A stretch of 64,000 nt of DNA, taken from assembly GCF_017654505.1 (NCBI RefSeq), contig NC_054548.1, positions 28,432,796-28,496,795 on the forward strand. The letters run 5' to 3'. Both the position numbers and the translations under genes were made by a program. Positions within the stretch are counted from its first letter, which is position 1. Each line of letters opens with the position of its first letter. The notes under the pieces are model-generated. The model saw only the letters and a list, made by a program, of their open reading frames with translations, searched no databases and was not told where the DNA came from. Source of the stretch: Polyodon spathula. Lineage: Eukaryota > Chordata > Actinopteri > Acipenseriformes > Polyodontidae. This document shows, in pieces, positions 1 through 11,369 of the stretch.

Positions 1-204
1 TGAAAGCCTTTCCGCTGTCAGCTAGGGAGCTGAGGGGGGGACGAGGTCAGGAGACCACCTTGGCCCATTATTGCCCCTGTTCCTGCCAGGACTAAAAACC
101 GGGACTTTGGGGACTAAGGGGGGAGGTGGTCTTTTGAGACCATGTGTGCTGCACACAAGGGGGGTCAAATTTGGCCACCCCTTGGTGTTTATGTATGTTT
201 TCAT

Positions 205-230
205 TTATTATTATTATTATTATTATTATA
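205..230. repeat. (TTA)n microsatellite
   Basis: About nine uninterrupted TTA triplets. Short translations across it, rich in Tyr, Ile or Asn, are artefacts of the repeat. Confidence 0.95.
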
Positions 231-232
231 GT

Positions 233-1124
233 ATTTTATGCAGGTGGACGAAGTCACTGTCCAGGTGGTCGAGATGTGGGTTTGTCTGCCATTTTGATTT
301 GTTGTGTGAAGAGAACAAGGACGTTTAGCGTGATGATGTAATTTGAGGGAGTTTGTAAAAAAATAAAAAATAAAACTATTGATCGTAAACAGTGTCATGA
401 GAGCAATAGTTGAATCTATTTTTGGTCATGTGATGAGGTTTTAACTAAGCACATACCAGAATTTCTAAGCACTGATTCATAAATATAGATGACTATTTAT
501 AGAATGTTGTTCCAAAAATTATAACAAAAAAACCAAACATATTTTTTCATAACTGATATGATGTGTATTCCTGCATGCTTTCTCAGCATATGGCATCAGG
601 ATGTAAATAATCAGAAGAAAAACATGTTTCATATGATTTGTTAGTAAATAGATATAGACCCATGCTAACTGTCAAATAGGCCAGTATTTTCTTATTCATT
701 TGTAAAGACAGAGAATAATTGCTACGCATGTATCTCCTAATAACTTTACTTCCTGTGCATGGTAAAGTTGACATAGAGATATAAAATGTCCAGGTTATGC
801 ACACATATTTGTACAGGTCCAAAGTTGGCTAGGGACCAAGTAAATGTAAACAGGAGTTGCAACTGGTGAGAATCTTTTATGCAAGACGACCCTAAGTAAG
901 TGTAAGTGTAATGCAGGATTAATGTGCCTTTAAGGTTGCCTCTTGCTCCTGATAGGCCTCCCATACTCATCACTTTGGGTTAAGTCATTTGCACTTGCCC
1001 ATTGTCACTACTTATCTGTCTTGGTTGAAGCATATAAGGCTGCTGTGGCTTGATAGGATTATATGACTTCCAACAAAACTTATCTTCTGTCCTTGTTTTA
1101 AATAATAGGAGAAACACTTTTTTA
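233..1124. other. AT-rich spacer, no gene seen
   Basis: No domain, splice structure or element end is recognisable. The sequence is AT-rich with stops in all frames. It ends at the CCCAT target duplication of the Gmr1-A element. Confidence 0.6.
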
Positions 1125-1129
1125 CCCAT
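1125..1129. repeat. 5' target site duplication of Gmr1-A (CCCAT)
   Basis: CCCAT lies directly before the TGTAGCAGGG start of the left LTR and recurs at 5894-5898 directly after the right LTR. This defines both element edges to the base. Confidence 0.85.
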
Positions 1130-1266
1130 TGTAGCAGGGAGAGATCTGTGCTGACTCTGCTGGTGTGTTCACGGGCTGCAGGAAGAGGGCGGCAGTCACC
1201 CAACAACCGCCTGTGAGTCATGGCAGTGACACAGGGAGGTGGGAAAGTGGGTGTGTGGACTTCCCC
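1130..1266 (+). repeat. 5' LTR remnant of Gmr1-A
   Basis: About 137 bp nearly identical to 5166-5302, the start of the 3' LTR. Similarity stops abruptly after GTGTGTGGACTT and gag-coding sequence follows. About 590 bp of LTR, the primer binding site and the gag start are therefore missing. Confidence 0.9.
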
Positions 1267-1936
1267 AGAGCACATGCTGGATTACCCCCTGCTAAAGGCA
1301 GCCATCCTGAATCGTTTGGGGGCCACCCCGGAGGGCTACTGTAAGAGATTCTGGGAGGAGCAGTTTGCGACGGGGGAGCACCCCCGAGCTATTGCCCACA
1401 GGCTAAAGGATTACGCCATGGGCTGGCTGAACCCGGACGCGGTCACCAAAGCTAGGTTGGTGGAGCTGATCGTTGTGGAGCGGTTTCTGGAATGTCTGGC
1501 CCCAAGTCCACGGCTATGGGTCCAGCGACAGGCACCAGATACTCTGGATCGGGCGGTCGAACTAGCCGAGCAGTACCAGGCAGCGGAGCCAACGCTTGTG
1601 AAACTGCCGGGGAGGAGTGCGGCTCCTGGATCGTCCCCTCAACCGGCCCCGGAGAGGGAGAAGGGACTGGGGGGGAAGGGGTAGTCTAGGATTTGGTCAG
1701 GGGGTGTCGGCGGGAGCTCCTGGCCCGGGAACTAGGGCAGGGTGGGGATACCCACGGGCTGCTGCAGTGTCGGACCGGGATCTCGCGCGGATGCCTTATC
1801 GGCCAGCCCCTTTTATGGCTCCAGTGTTTCCCCCTCTTTCCAAAACTTGCGGGAGAGAAACCAGCCCACCGAGGTGTTGGACGTGCAGGGAGGCGGGCCA
1901 CCTCGCCCGGGACTGCCCCGTGATGGAGTGTGACCT
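1267..1936 (+). pseudogene. gag: gag remnant of Gmr1-A (SCAN-like capsid and CCHC knuckle)
   Basis: Gag is the structural protein that packages element RNA. Translation from about 1270 gives a SCAN-like helical domain, including LVELIVVERFLECL and a downstream LDRAVELAEQY, as in Gmr1-B. A frameshift near 1620-1680 then moves the frame. The CCHC zinc knuckle CWTCREAGHLARDC lies at about 1875-1916. The true gag start has been lost in the LTR-gag junction, so an ATG at 1220, inside LTR sequence, is not a genuine start. Recognition rests on alignment by eye with the intact gag at 21984. Confidence 0.82.
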
Positions 1937-3724
1937 CAGCCGACCAGGTAGGCGTGTTCAATTACCTCAGTCACTTCAGCACAAGGGTTTTGTTATTCCT
2001 GTGACAGTGGATGGTACAAAAACCCAGGCTCTCCTGGATTCAGGGTGTGGTCAGTCTCTAGTACAGGATATACGTATATTGGGACGGGTGCATATTAAAT
2101 GTATTCATGGGTATGTCTGCTCCTATCCCAAGATCAATGTGTGTAAGACTATTGGCCAGCAGGTTACACAGGTGCAGGTAGGATTATGTCCTCGATTGCC
2201 GGTACCAGTAGTTCTGGGATGGGACTGTGAGCAGTTTAAAGATTGGTTGGCTTCCCTGACAGTCCCGTCCTCTTTATTGGCGAAGAAAGAGGAAGTAATT
2301 GGAGAGATTTTTTCATTTCGCGATCCAAAATGGTTTTGCCCTAAATTTAAATCCCGTAAAACTAAACGGGAGCGCCAGATCGATAAGAATGAGGGCTGGC
2401 AATGGAGGGAGTCAGAGAAGTTTCAGGTGGGGGCGGTTGCTGAAGAGTCCGGGGGGGGAGGTTGTGGAGCCAGCGCAGGCGTCTGGCTTGGCTGCCTCAG
2501 CTCTGGACCGACCTGACCCCGAGTTGGAAGCCATGGGAGCTGATTTCGTAGCTCGCTCCCGTGACTTCCGACTCGAGCAAGGGCGTGACGACATGCTGGG
2601 CAGGCTCTTTGACCAAGCAGCGGCGGTTAACGGTTAATTCCCCTGTCTGGTCATTTGGGAAGGGATAAAACTAAAGCAATGCTTGTGTCACGGTTCTTCT
2701 GGCTGGGGCTGGATGGCGATGTCAAGTGGTTTTGTGAGCGTTGTGGGGAATGTCAAAAGGGCCAGCCCTAGACCGTTCCACGAGCCCCACTGTAGCCTTT
2801 GCCCCTAGTGGAAGCTCCGTTTGAGCGTATTGGGATGGACATAGTTGGGCCATTAGAGAGGAGCGTGGCAGGATACACCCACCTACTTGTCATTCTGGAT
2901 TACGCTACGCGTTATCCAGAGGCAATTCCCCTCCGATCTATGTCCGCTAAGTCTGTTGCCAACAAGCTTGTAAAGGTTTTCTCCTGGGTGGGGATCCCCA
3001 AGGAGATACCGATCAAGGCACCAATTTTATGTCCTGGCTAATCTGCGGAACATGTAAGCTTTTGGGAATTAAGACCATTAGGACCTCGGTGTTTCATCCT
3101 CAGACGACGGTTTGGTGGAACGCTTTAATAATACCCTTAAGAACATGTTGCGCAGGTTTATTCGTAGTGATGTGCGTTACTGGGACCAGCTGATTCCTCC
3201 CCTTCTCTTTGCGATCAGAGAGGTTCCCCAGGCTTCCACTGGGTTTTCACCATTCAAGCTGCTGTATGGGCGGAGACCCCAGGGTGTGCTCGATCTGGTT
3301 AGAGAGATGTGGGAGGAGCAGCAGGACAATTCGACCAATACCGTCCGATATGTGTTGGACTTGCACAAGCGTCTTGAGTCTGTTGGGAAATGGGTGCATG
3401 ACAATTTGGAGCAGGCACACCACAGACAGGAGACACAATATACAATTGCGCACATTTCAGCCGGGGGATAAGGTACTTCTGTTATTATCCAGTTCTGAGT
3501 CGAAACTCTTGGCTAAGTGGCAAGGACCCTTTGAGGTTACATGCCAGGTTGGGAAGGTGGACTATGAGATCTGTCAGCCGGAGCAACGGACAGAGAAACA
3601 CATTTATCATATCAATCTCTTAACACCTTGGTTGCAACCAGAGGCATTGTTAGTGGCGCATGCAGATGACGTCACGGACCTGGGACCTGATCTTTCTGTG
3701 TTGGCAAGAAAAGGATCGGTATAG
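1937..3724 (+). pseudogene. pol: protease-integrase remnant of Gmr1-A
   Basis: A retropepsin-like segment carries LLDSGCGQSL (DSG at 2037-2045; Gmr1-B has DTG). The integrase zinc finger follows at about 2649-2770 (HLG ... CGECQKGQP, then a stop). The core starts near 2799 with GMDIVGP, giving the first catalytic Asp. The second Asp region is destroyed by a frameshift near 3020, where GIPKE runs out of frame. VERFNN at about 3115-3130 holds the catalytic Glu. The tail contains GDKVLLLLSSSESK and KWQGPFEV, a GPY/F-like module, then HINLLTPW. At least three frame changes are visible. In an intact copy these domains would process the polyprotein and insert the DNA copy. Confidence 0.85.
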
Positions 3725-5122
3725 ATTGCTGAGAATCTGACACCAACGCAGAAATGTCAGGCTCACGGTCTGGTGGCGGAGTTTCCTGACGTTTTTTCTT
3801 CAGTCCCGGGGCAGACTCGAGTAGCTCATCATCACATTGATATTGAGCCGGGGGCGCTAGTTCGCTAGAGGCTGTACCGTATACCTGAGTGTAAAAGATA
3901 GGTAATAAAAGCGGAAATTGACGAAATGCTGAGACTGGGGTTAATAGAAGAGTCCCAAAGTGACTGGAACAGTCCAATCATTTTAGTTGATAAGCCAGAC
4001 GAGTCAACTCGATTTTGCATTGATTTCAGAAGAATCAATGAGAAATCGAAATTTGATGCTTATCCAATGCCCTGGGTAGATGAGTTGCTGGAGCGTCTAG
4101 GCACAGCTCATTTTATGACGACACTGGATTTAACGAAGGGGTACTGGCAGATACCCCTGACTCTGGAATCTAGAGAGAGGACTGCGTTTTCAACTCCCTT
4201 TTGGTTGTACCAATTTAGGACCATGCCCTTTGGGTTGCACGGATCACCCGCCACTTTCTAGTGGATGATGGATAGCATCTTGCGGCCCCATCAGCAGTAC
4301 GCTGCTGCTTACATAGATGATGTGGTTATCCACAGTGAGGACTGACAGAGTCATCTGTGTAAGGTGGCAGCGGTGCTGCAATCCTTGCGGGAGGCGGGGC
4401 TCACTGCTAACCCAAAGAAGTGTGCCATTGGGAAGAGTGAGTTGGAGTATTTGGGGTATCGAGTAGTGGGCAGCCAGATCAGACCGCTAGTTGCTAAGGT
4501 GAAAGCCTTGGCTGACTGGCCGGTTCCTACAACCAAAACCCAGGTGCGCTCCTTCTTGGGACTAGCAGGCTATTATAGAAAGTTCATCCCGAGTTTCGCT
4601 ACGCTCGCTGCTCCCTTGACAGACCTCACCCGGAAGGCTGCCCCAAATACGGTTCAGTGGACGGAGTCGTGCCAGAGGGCTTTTCTCGCCTTGAAGCGGA
4701 GGCTGTGTAGTAAGCCAGTGCTATGCAGCCAGGATTTTGGTAAGAGGTTCACCCTGCAGACGGATGAGTCAGAGAAAGGTCTCGGGGCAGTGTTGTAGCA
4801 GGAGGTTTGGGGAAGCGAGCACCCAGTCCTGTATATCAGCTGGAAGCTCCTTCCCTGCGGGAAAAATTATAGCACCATCGAGAAGGAGTGTCTCGCAGTA
4901 AAATGGGCAGTCGAGTCACTCCGGTACTATCTCCTGGGGCGACACTTCACCCTGGTTACAGATCATGGCCCCTTAGCATGGCTTCACCGGATGAAAGATA
5001 GCAACGCCAGAATCACACGGTGGTACTTGGCCTTGCAGCCCTATGCCTTCAGGGTAGTCCACCAAGCAGGAAAGCTGCATCAAAACGCAGACTTTTTCTC
5101 TTGGGAAGGCATGGGGGTGTAA
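3725..5122 (+). pseudogene. pol: reverse transcriptase-RNase H remnant of Gmr1-A
   Basis: RT follows the integrase rather than preceding it. From 3926 the frame shows LIEESQSDWNSPIILVDK, RFCIDFRRIN, LDLTKGYWQIPLT and MPFGLHGSP. A stop lies near 4259. YIDDV is present at about 4311-4325 and another stop follows near 4343. The frame resumes at 4364 (ECLGYR-like region, FLGLAGYYRKFIP). RNase H starts near 4760 with LQTDESEKGLGAVL and a stop, and continues to about 5122 with TDHGPL and HQNADFFS. Stops near 3866 and 3899 also interrupt the linker. The catalytic YIDD is conserved but the gene is dead. Confidence 0.88.
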
Positions 5123-5152
5123 GATTTTTGAATGAACTGGTGGTGCCATTCT

Positions 5153-5165
5153 GAGGGAAAGGATA
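5153..5165 (+). promoter_or_regulatory. Polypurine tract of Gmr1-A
   Basis: GAGGGAAAGGATA lies immediately before the 3' LTR. It is the expected position and composition for the plus-strand DNA primer of an LTR element. Confidence 0.65.
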
Positions 5166-5893
5166 TGTAGCAGGGAGAGATCTGTGCTGACTCTGCTGGT
5201 GTGTTCACGGGCTGCAGGAAGAGGGCGGCAGTCACCCAACAACTGCCTGTGAGTCATGGCAGTGACACAGGGAGGTGGGAAAGTGGGTGTGTGGACTTTC
5301 CCCCTCTCTGAATGGCTGAGAGGCGAGTCTTGGGAGATTGTTGGTCCTATAAAATAACGCTCTGCTGTTTCCTCAGGTCTGCCCTTATAGACGCGCCGAG
5401 AGTGCGGAAACGGTGGTCGCGGACCGAGAACCAGCCGGGAGAGAAAAAGACACGAAAGTGTCACAGTGAGACAGTGACAGCGGGGAACCCTTGGTCAGAC
5501 CCCTTAAAAATATAACAGATCAGGCTAGGTAGCCGGCAGCGTAGGACGGAGATCCGGGTCACACGGGCAGCGGTGACCGGGATATTGCTGCAGAGTGCAG
5601 CACCTTTTATTTGTAGTTTTGTTATTGTGTTATTTTTTTCCCTTGTTATTTTTGCCTTGTGTTTTCATTATTATTTCTTTGAGCACCTGCAAGGGTGCCG
5701 GTATTGTGTACCATCTCTTGGTATGCCCGATGTTCTGTTTACCATTGTTGGTAAATCAGACCACGGACCCACAGCTCCATCTGCGGGATAAACTTAAAAA
5801 CAGCACCCTGAAAATAAAACTGGGCACCTGTGCGGTGTTGCCAAATCTACCTGTCTGTCTCCTGTGTCAGTGAATTACCCTCACCCTTCCACA
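5166..5893 (+). repeat. 3' LTR of Gmr1-A (about 728 bp)
   Basis: Begins TGTAGCAGGG and ends CTTCCACA. It holds a TATA-like box (TATAAAA, 5348-5354) and an AATAAA signal (5813-5818), so it is a complete promoter and polyadenylation unit in outline. Its first 137 bp match the truncated left LTR. CCCAT follows at 5894-5898. Confidence 0.88.
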
Positions 5894-5898
5894 CCCAT
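5894..5898. repeat. 3' target site duplication of Gmr1-A (CCCAT)
   Basis: Matches CCCAT at 1125-1129. Confidence 0.85.
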
Positions 5899-6255
5899 AT
5901 AGAGGGTTTTTATCACTAAATTTGTAAAACAATGAAGTACAGTAAGTATTCTTTTGGCAGACAAAAAAAATAATAATAATTTTCTTCTCAGCTTTGCCAG
6001 AAACAAGCACACATGTATTAAATAATCCAGAGAATGAGTCAGCAGGTAAAAGACAAACATACTCCTGTACTCAAGTAAATTGATGGGTATTGCACAATAA
6101 ACTTATCAGTGTTTACCTTTTACATTTCCAGATAGGACAATAGAGTGGTCTGTAATACCCTTCTTTCTCTTCCTAGGTGCTTGCAGTAAAAATGTTACTT
6201 TAGCAGGAGGACATTTGTATTTTTGTCTTTGTATTTATTTGGGGAGGTAAGGGAT
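5899..6255. other. Spacer, no gene seen
   Basis: AT-rich unique-looking sequence between two LTR insertions. No domain or element end was found. Confidence 0.55.
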
Positions 6256-6955
6256 TATGGCAGAGTGACTGGTGACTGTGAACAGGTGTAGAGGTGATGC
6301 AGTGCAGGAGTAATCACAGACAATTGTAATCCGTTTGGAAAGGGTTTTATTGTAATCTGGGTCTGGTGACCAAAAAGAAAACGCCCTGGCAATACACAAC
6401 AATGTGTAAAGCGCAGAACCAAATAAACAGGTTAACAGTCCCAAACAATAAGTGTTATCCACCCCACAATACTAAAACACGGTCACCAGTCCTGGGTTTG
6501 TGTATTAGTGCTCGTGGTGGGTGATAACAGGTAATTTTGTGAAGTGCAGTTCCGGCTTATGCTGGCCCAAAAGCAACAGCTCCGGAACATGTTTAGCTGT
6601 CTGGTGGTTCAACAAACAAAACAATTACTAACATGCAAAACAAACAAACACTCACGAATAGTCTTCACAATAATGTTTCTCCAGCAGTTACTACTGCGGC
6701 TCTCTCAGTCCTTCTAGGTATATGCACACAATTCAAGTGAAGGTAAGACTACTGATTCTCCAGCCCCTTTATGCTGTTACGCATGTCCCCTTGGCAACGA
6801 TTGCAGCTGCTTTTAATGCTTATAGCTGCTACCTCGTTTACTCTCCAGGTCAATACGTTCCACCCACCCATTTCAGGACTTTTCCTTTCTTTATTTTGTG
6901 CCCTCTCAGGTCGGGAGGGAGATTTCCAACCAGAACTCATTATATTTCTGTCACA
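6256..6955 (-). mobile_element. Solo LTR of a Gmr1-type element
   Basis: Read on the minus strand it starts TGTGACAGAAATATAATG and ends near CTGCCATA. It matches the Gmr1-B and Gmr1-C LTRs along its length, including the segment around CCTGTGAGGG-like sequence and the CATCACCTCTACACCTG end. No internal coding region adjoins it. GGGAT (6251-6255) and GGGAG (6956-6960) may be an aged 5-bp target duplication with one change. LTR-LTR recombination would leave this product. Confidence 0.8.
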
Positions 6956-8354
6956 GGGAGTGTAAAAATGTGAGCTACAATATTTAAAGTGCCAAATAAA
7001 CTTTGCTCTCAAAATAGAAAGTGCAATATATGCTATTTGAAACTGACTGAAAATAAAACAAGGTCAGCAATAAAGCTGTATGACTTTTCATCGAAGGCAC
7101 AATGACCTGTTTGTGCAAAGTTATGAAACATTTTACTCTGTCTGCCCCTGGGATAGCATCAGCACAGGCATACATAATTCTTAGCTCTCCAGTGAGTTCA
7201 GTGCTAAAACAATTAAACCTGGAAAAATCAGTCAGAATGAAAGTCACATCCTCACACCCCCCAGGCAATGGCGAAACGTAATTGACTGTACCATCTAATA
7301 GAAACAGAACTGACGACTAATGAGTGTACTTGAGCAGCACTTCCACTTGCTCTATGGCCTAAAACAATTATGTAAAGAATTATTTTTCCTCCTATGGCTA
7401 AAAAAGTGCATTAGTAACAGTGTAGATTCCAATTATAAAGAGCTTAATTACGATGAATGAAGGGTACATCACATTCCTATACATTTCACATGATAATGTA
7501 ACAGAAGAAATGTGTTATGCACTGAAGTCTGTTAGTTCTTAAAAGCCTATATAATTAACTAATAATGTATTTTACATATTTATTTCATGGAGGGTTGGGG
7601 GGATGTCAAAACTAGTATTTAGAGCATTGTTTTTTATATAATCCCCGGCACTCATTTAACATTTTCAGGCAGGTATCTGGCAATAAATAGTGCTACATAT
7701 GTAGGGACCTTTGTTTTTGGTTTGTACTGATTTTTGTGAAAAAATTCCCGGGTTATACAAAACTTTTTTTATTTTTTTTTTTATTTTTACTGGTTTGACC
7801 CAAATTTTGGACCACTCGAGTGCATAAAAATAGGTGATTATATTAAGAAAATACAATGCATTACATTAGATATATGTGTTTATGTTAATAAACAATTAGG
7901 CTATGTGTATATGCAAAGTGGTCTGCTTAAAGTAAGTCAATGTAGTGCTCTACATGGGAGCTAGGCTTTTGTTTTGTTTTCTGTGCTGAAGCGCGCAGTT
8001 CTGGTGTCTGGGTCTGCTGTTGAAGGGAGCAGAGAAGGCTTTGTTACATGTGGCGATACTGAGGAAGTCAGTTTGACAAAACACATCTGCAGCTTCGTTC
8101 CGAATTGGGGTGGATATAAAAGATTTTTTAAATCAAAAATTGAATAATAAAGGAATATTATTGTACTTTTAAGTGCTTCGGATTGTTTTTTTTTTTTTTT
8201 TAGTGGAGAGTGCGGGTCATTCTTTATTCAAAAAACACAGCGATGAAAGAGAGCACTAACAAAACTTTTTCCCCAAACTAGCTAGCACAGGACTGCTAGT
8301 ATCTAATTTTCCCACAAACTACCATGGTTTACCCATTAAAAAAAAAAAAAAAAA
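6956..8354. other. AT-rich spacer, no gene seen
   Basis: No coding domain is visible on either strand. The stretch includes short T-runs (8181-8201) and a pure A-run at 8339-8354 that abuts the DIRS-E fragment. Confidence 0.55.
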
Positions 8355-8935
8355 GTGTGTGCTGTCTACAGTCCTCTGACTCGTGCAGGGGAGGGATATC
8401 CAGCACCACTGGTTGGTTAATATGGAATGATGAGACCACCTTTAAGAAAAAGGCTGGATTTGTTCTTAATGTTACCCATGAGTCATTCCCAGTGAAAGCC
8501 ATACACGTGTCATCGATGGACAGCACATGAAACTCACTTACTTGTTTGGCAGACATAATGGCTATTAAAAACGTCAATTTCAAGGAAACAGGGCGCAGCT
8601 CTGCTGACACCATGGGCTCAAATGGGTGACTAGTAAGGACCCGGAGTACCAATTCCAGATCCCACTTGGGGACCATGCTTTTCATGGGAGGACGAAGCCT
8701 CCAAGTCCCTTAAGAAATTGCATTGCCAGGAAGTGTTCCCCAGGGGACACAGAGTCAATTATGTCATGGCACACTAATATTGCTGCCAGGTAAACCTTCA
8801 GAGTGAAAGCGGATTTTCCTGCATCAAACATGTGTTGTAAGAAAGTTAATATCGTCTTAATAGGGCAGGTCATAGGAGCGTGACCTTCGGCAATGCACCA
8901 GTCTTGGAAAACTTTCCATTTATATTAATACTGGG
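8355..8935 (-). pseudogene. Tyrosine recombinase remnant of DIRS-E
   Basis: DIRS elements integrate a circular DNA with a phage-like tyrosine recombinase. The minus strand shows FDAGKSAFTLKVYLAAILV (about 8770-8840), the N-terminal SAM-like domain with the FLQ...LKVYLAAI signature shared with DIRS-A, B and C. Next come MVPKWDLELVLRVL and SIDDTCMAFTGNDS (about 8500-8690). The catalytic HxxR and Tyr segment is not present because the copy ends at the A-run. A frame change near 8685 separates the two parts. Confidence 0.75.
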
Positions 8936-8971
8936 TTCTAGTGATAGGAACCCTAGCAGACTGTAGTGTCT

Positions 8972-9394
8972 CTACCACTGCATCTGGCAAACCTCATCTG
9001 GATAGATGGCTTCATTCAACGGCCAGACCCAGAGTTGGAGCTGGGCTGGGTTCGGGTGCCATAATATCCCCTCTGCTTGGCTCAGGAGGTCCTTGCGTAG
9101 TGGGAGCTGCCACAGTTGACCCAACAAAAGGTTGGAGAGGAGAGCAAACCACTGGTGTATCGGCCATATGGGTGCAACCAGCAAAATCTGTGTTCTCTCC
9201 ACCTTGATCCTCTCTAGTGCCAGGGGTAATAGCGGTAGTGGAGGGAACACATACAAGAGCCCCTGTAGCCAGTGGTGAGCTAGCACGTCTACTCCCAGGG
9301 GACCCCCATCTCCCCCCCACCTAAGCGGAATTGCAGAGCGTAACCGTATCTCATTGTCGATAGCACCCAGGAGTCCTGGGTGCAGCCTTGCCAT
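8972..9394 (-). pseudogene. Dam-like and RT-start remnant of DIRS-E
   Basis: The minus strand gives GPLGVDVLAHHWLQGLLYVF and ILLVAPIWPIHQWFALL, the conserved segment between RNase H and recombinase in fish DIRS elements, usually described as a Dam-type N6-adenine methylase. It joins after a deletion to DNEIRLRSAIPLRWGG-like sequence, which is the N-terminal edge of RT. The internal deletion removes the RT catalytic motifs. Confidence 0.65.
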
Positions 9395-9766
9395 GGGTCT
9401 TGTCCAGTGGTCAGTCCAGTTGTGAGGGGGGAAGGTGGCAGCTGGGGCCCCTCAGTGGCAGTCTCCCTTGGGCTTGGGAGGGGGCATGTCTTTCTTAGGT
9501 CCCAGCCTCGGTCTCCAGCCGGAGAATCGGTTTCCCCTGGCCGGCGGTGGTCCCTTACCACCGGCTCTTACTTGGTCCGGGGTGGAGGGCGGCGTTCAGG
9601 CCCAGTTGCCCCTGCAGGCTGTGAAGGCAACCTAGGGTGCTGGCAGTAGGCAGGAAGGCATGTGAATTTCGAAGCGACCTCCGTGGCCTTGTGGGATCTC
9701 TGAAAGCTCACATCAATGGTCACTCTAAAGGTCTGACCAAGTGTAATAGGGGCATCTCATAATGCT

Positions 9767-11159
9767 TAATTAATGATGGGTATTTAAACACCTCACCTGA
9801 GGGTTCTCTGGCACTGTGGGGCTAATGTCTGTGAACAAAAGAGGAGACTGGAGTGGAGGAAAATAAAAACAAGGCATCATCGACAACTACTGTAGGTTTT
9901 GTCGTTTTATTTGGGTTTGTGTTGACACCAGCAAGCAGCTTAGCTGCCTGGGTGATAGTTAGGGTAAACGGCTGTTGTGTTAGTAAGTTCTCCAAAAAAG
10001 GAGATAGAGTTTTGTTTTATTTTGTTATTTTTGTTTAAAAGTTGGTGACTCTGTGTCCCCCTGACAGGACACAGTAAAACCTGAATAAACACAAAGGTCC
10101 GGCCCTGTTTCGACCTTATTTCTGTTGTCTGAGTGTAATTGCAACACCACACTGGAGGACCTATGTGAAAAGACCTGCAGAGTACTGTGGTAAATAACAT
10201 CCCACGTTGCCATTATATATATAAATGGGCAAATATAGGATATGTATAATTAAGGACAGTGGAAATAACTGGGGTTATTTTCATTGTTAGTAATAAAAAA
10301 AACAATATTTATTTGCCACAGTATTATTTTAGGATTATCAAGTGCTAAGAAAAACTGTATTCTGGTTTTATATAAAAAGGGTTAAACAGAGTCCAGAGTT
10401 GTCTGTACAGAAACTTCATTTCCCAGAAAGACTAGCGCAGTCAGGAATGGGCAGCTGGGAAAAAGCTGACAATTTAAGACGCTGCTGCATTAGTCTTGAG
10501 GTGAATGAGAACTCTATATGCTGTAACCTGGAGCAAAGAAACACAGAATCAAGACGATGCAGCGTCGGCTTCAACTTCAAGGTATTTGGCAAATACAAAA
10601 TATAAGCTGTATATAAAATATATATGATATAAAATATAAGTGTTTAAACCTGGATGTCACAGATTTTTTTTTTTTTTTTGTGAAGAATTAATTAACATTA
10701 GTGGTTTTATCTGAAATGAAGTGACAGTAAGGGAAGTGCTGATTCTGGAAACAAAGGAACTCTGTTATAATCTACTGAACTATGGCTGTTTTTTTTTTTT
10801 TTTTTTTTCTTGATGGACAAAAATATCACCTGTAAATAATAGCATGTTGTGCAGCACGAAAGAAATGAGCATGCTAGTTTTAATTATGTTATTACATTTA
10901 AAAATATTTCCTTGTTTGGGTTATGGGTCCTTGGATAAATATGGTTTAATAAAATGTGAATTATAGAAAGCTGCAGCTGAATTGAAAGACGGACTTTAAA
11001 GCAGGCCTCTGTGTTTCTGAAACAATTACTTATTTAACCATATGGGTTATACACGGAGATACAGAAGAAACATAGAGTACCTGAAACAAAATAAAACATT
11101 AAAGAAGGTACTAGAATAACAAAATTTGATGAGAAATACACACAAGGCCAGTGTTTGTT
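9767..11159. other. Spacer with possible LTR-like segment
   Basis: No coding domain was found. The part at about 9990-10170 (T-rich run, AATAAA near 10084, then a short GC-rich tail) resembles the R-U5 end of an LTR, but no partner LTR or target duplication was seen. Long T-runs occur at 10663-10679 and 10790-10809. The rest is AT-rich. Confidence 0.45.
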
Positions 11160-11369
11160 TTAACCCTTTGAGTCCCCAGGGAGTACCAAAGTACCGGTAC
11201 ATTCTGCAAATTTTGAGCTTTGAACTTGTACTTTCAACTTGAATTACTGAGTCTACAAAACTTCTGATAACTGATATTGCAACACTAGGTGTCTGTAACA
11301 CCTTGTAGCGGTCTCTTGCACCATCTGCCAGATATTTACGGAATTACACACAACAAACCCAGTCACAAA

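Larger units (their letters stand above)
1130..5893 (+). mobile_element. Gmr1-type Ty3/gypsy LTR retrotransposon, decayed (Gmr1-A)
   Basis: The element starts with TGTAGCAGGG, ends with CCTTCCACA and is flanked by CCCAT on both sides. Inside, in order, lie a SCAN-like gag, a CCHC knuckle, a protease with DSG, an integrase zinc finger and core, a GPY/F-like tail, reverse transcriptase and RNase H. Integrase ahead of RT identifies the Gmr1 group of deuterostome Ty3/gypsy elements, whose pol order resembles Ty1/copia. The left LTR is cut to about 137 bp and joined directly to gag. Frameshifts and stops break pol repeatedly, so this copy cannot be autonomous. It is a relative of Gmr1-B but clearly diverged from it. 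Confidence 0.93.
8355..9766 (-). mobile_element. Deleted DIRS-type retrotransposon fragment (DIRS-E)
   Basis: Minus-strand sequence closely parallels DIRS-B (36.4-39.2 kb) in the same order. Read from high to low coordinates it has a gag C-terminal part (9766-9420), the start of the RT region (about 9330-9400), a Dam-methylase-like region (9260-8980) and a tyrosine recombinase N-terminal half (8930-8355). Relative to DIRS-B, about 1.15 kb covering most of RT and RNase H is missing, with the junction near 9290-9320. No inverted terminal repeats remain. The low end stops at an A-run at 8340-8354. Confidence 0.8.

Noticed and set aside
1220..1684. gag start at 1220
   Set aside because: The first 16 codons are LTR sequence fused to gag by deletion, so the ATG is accidental.
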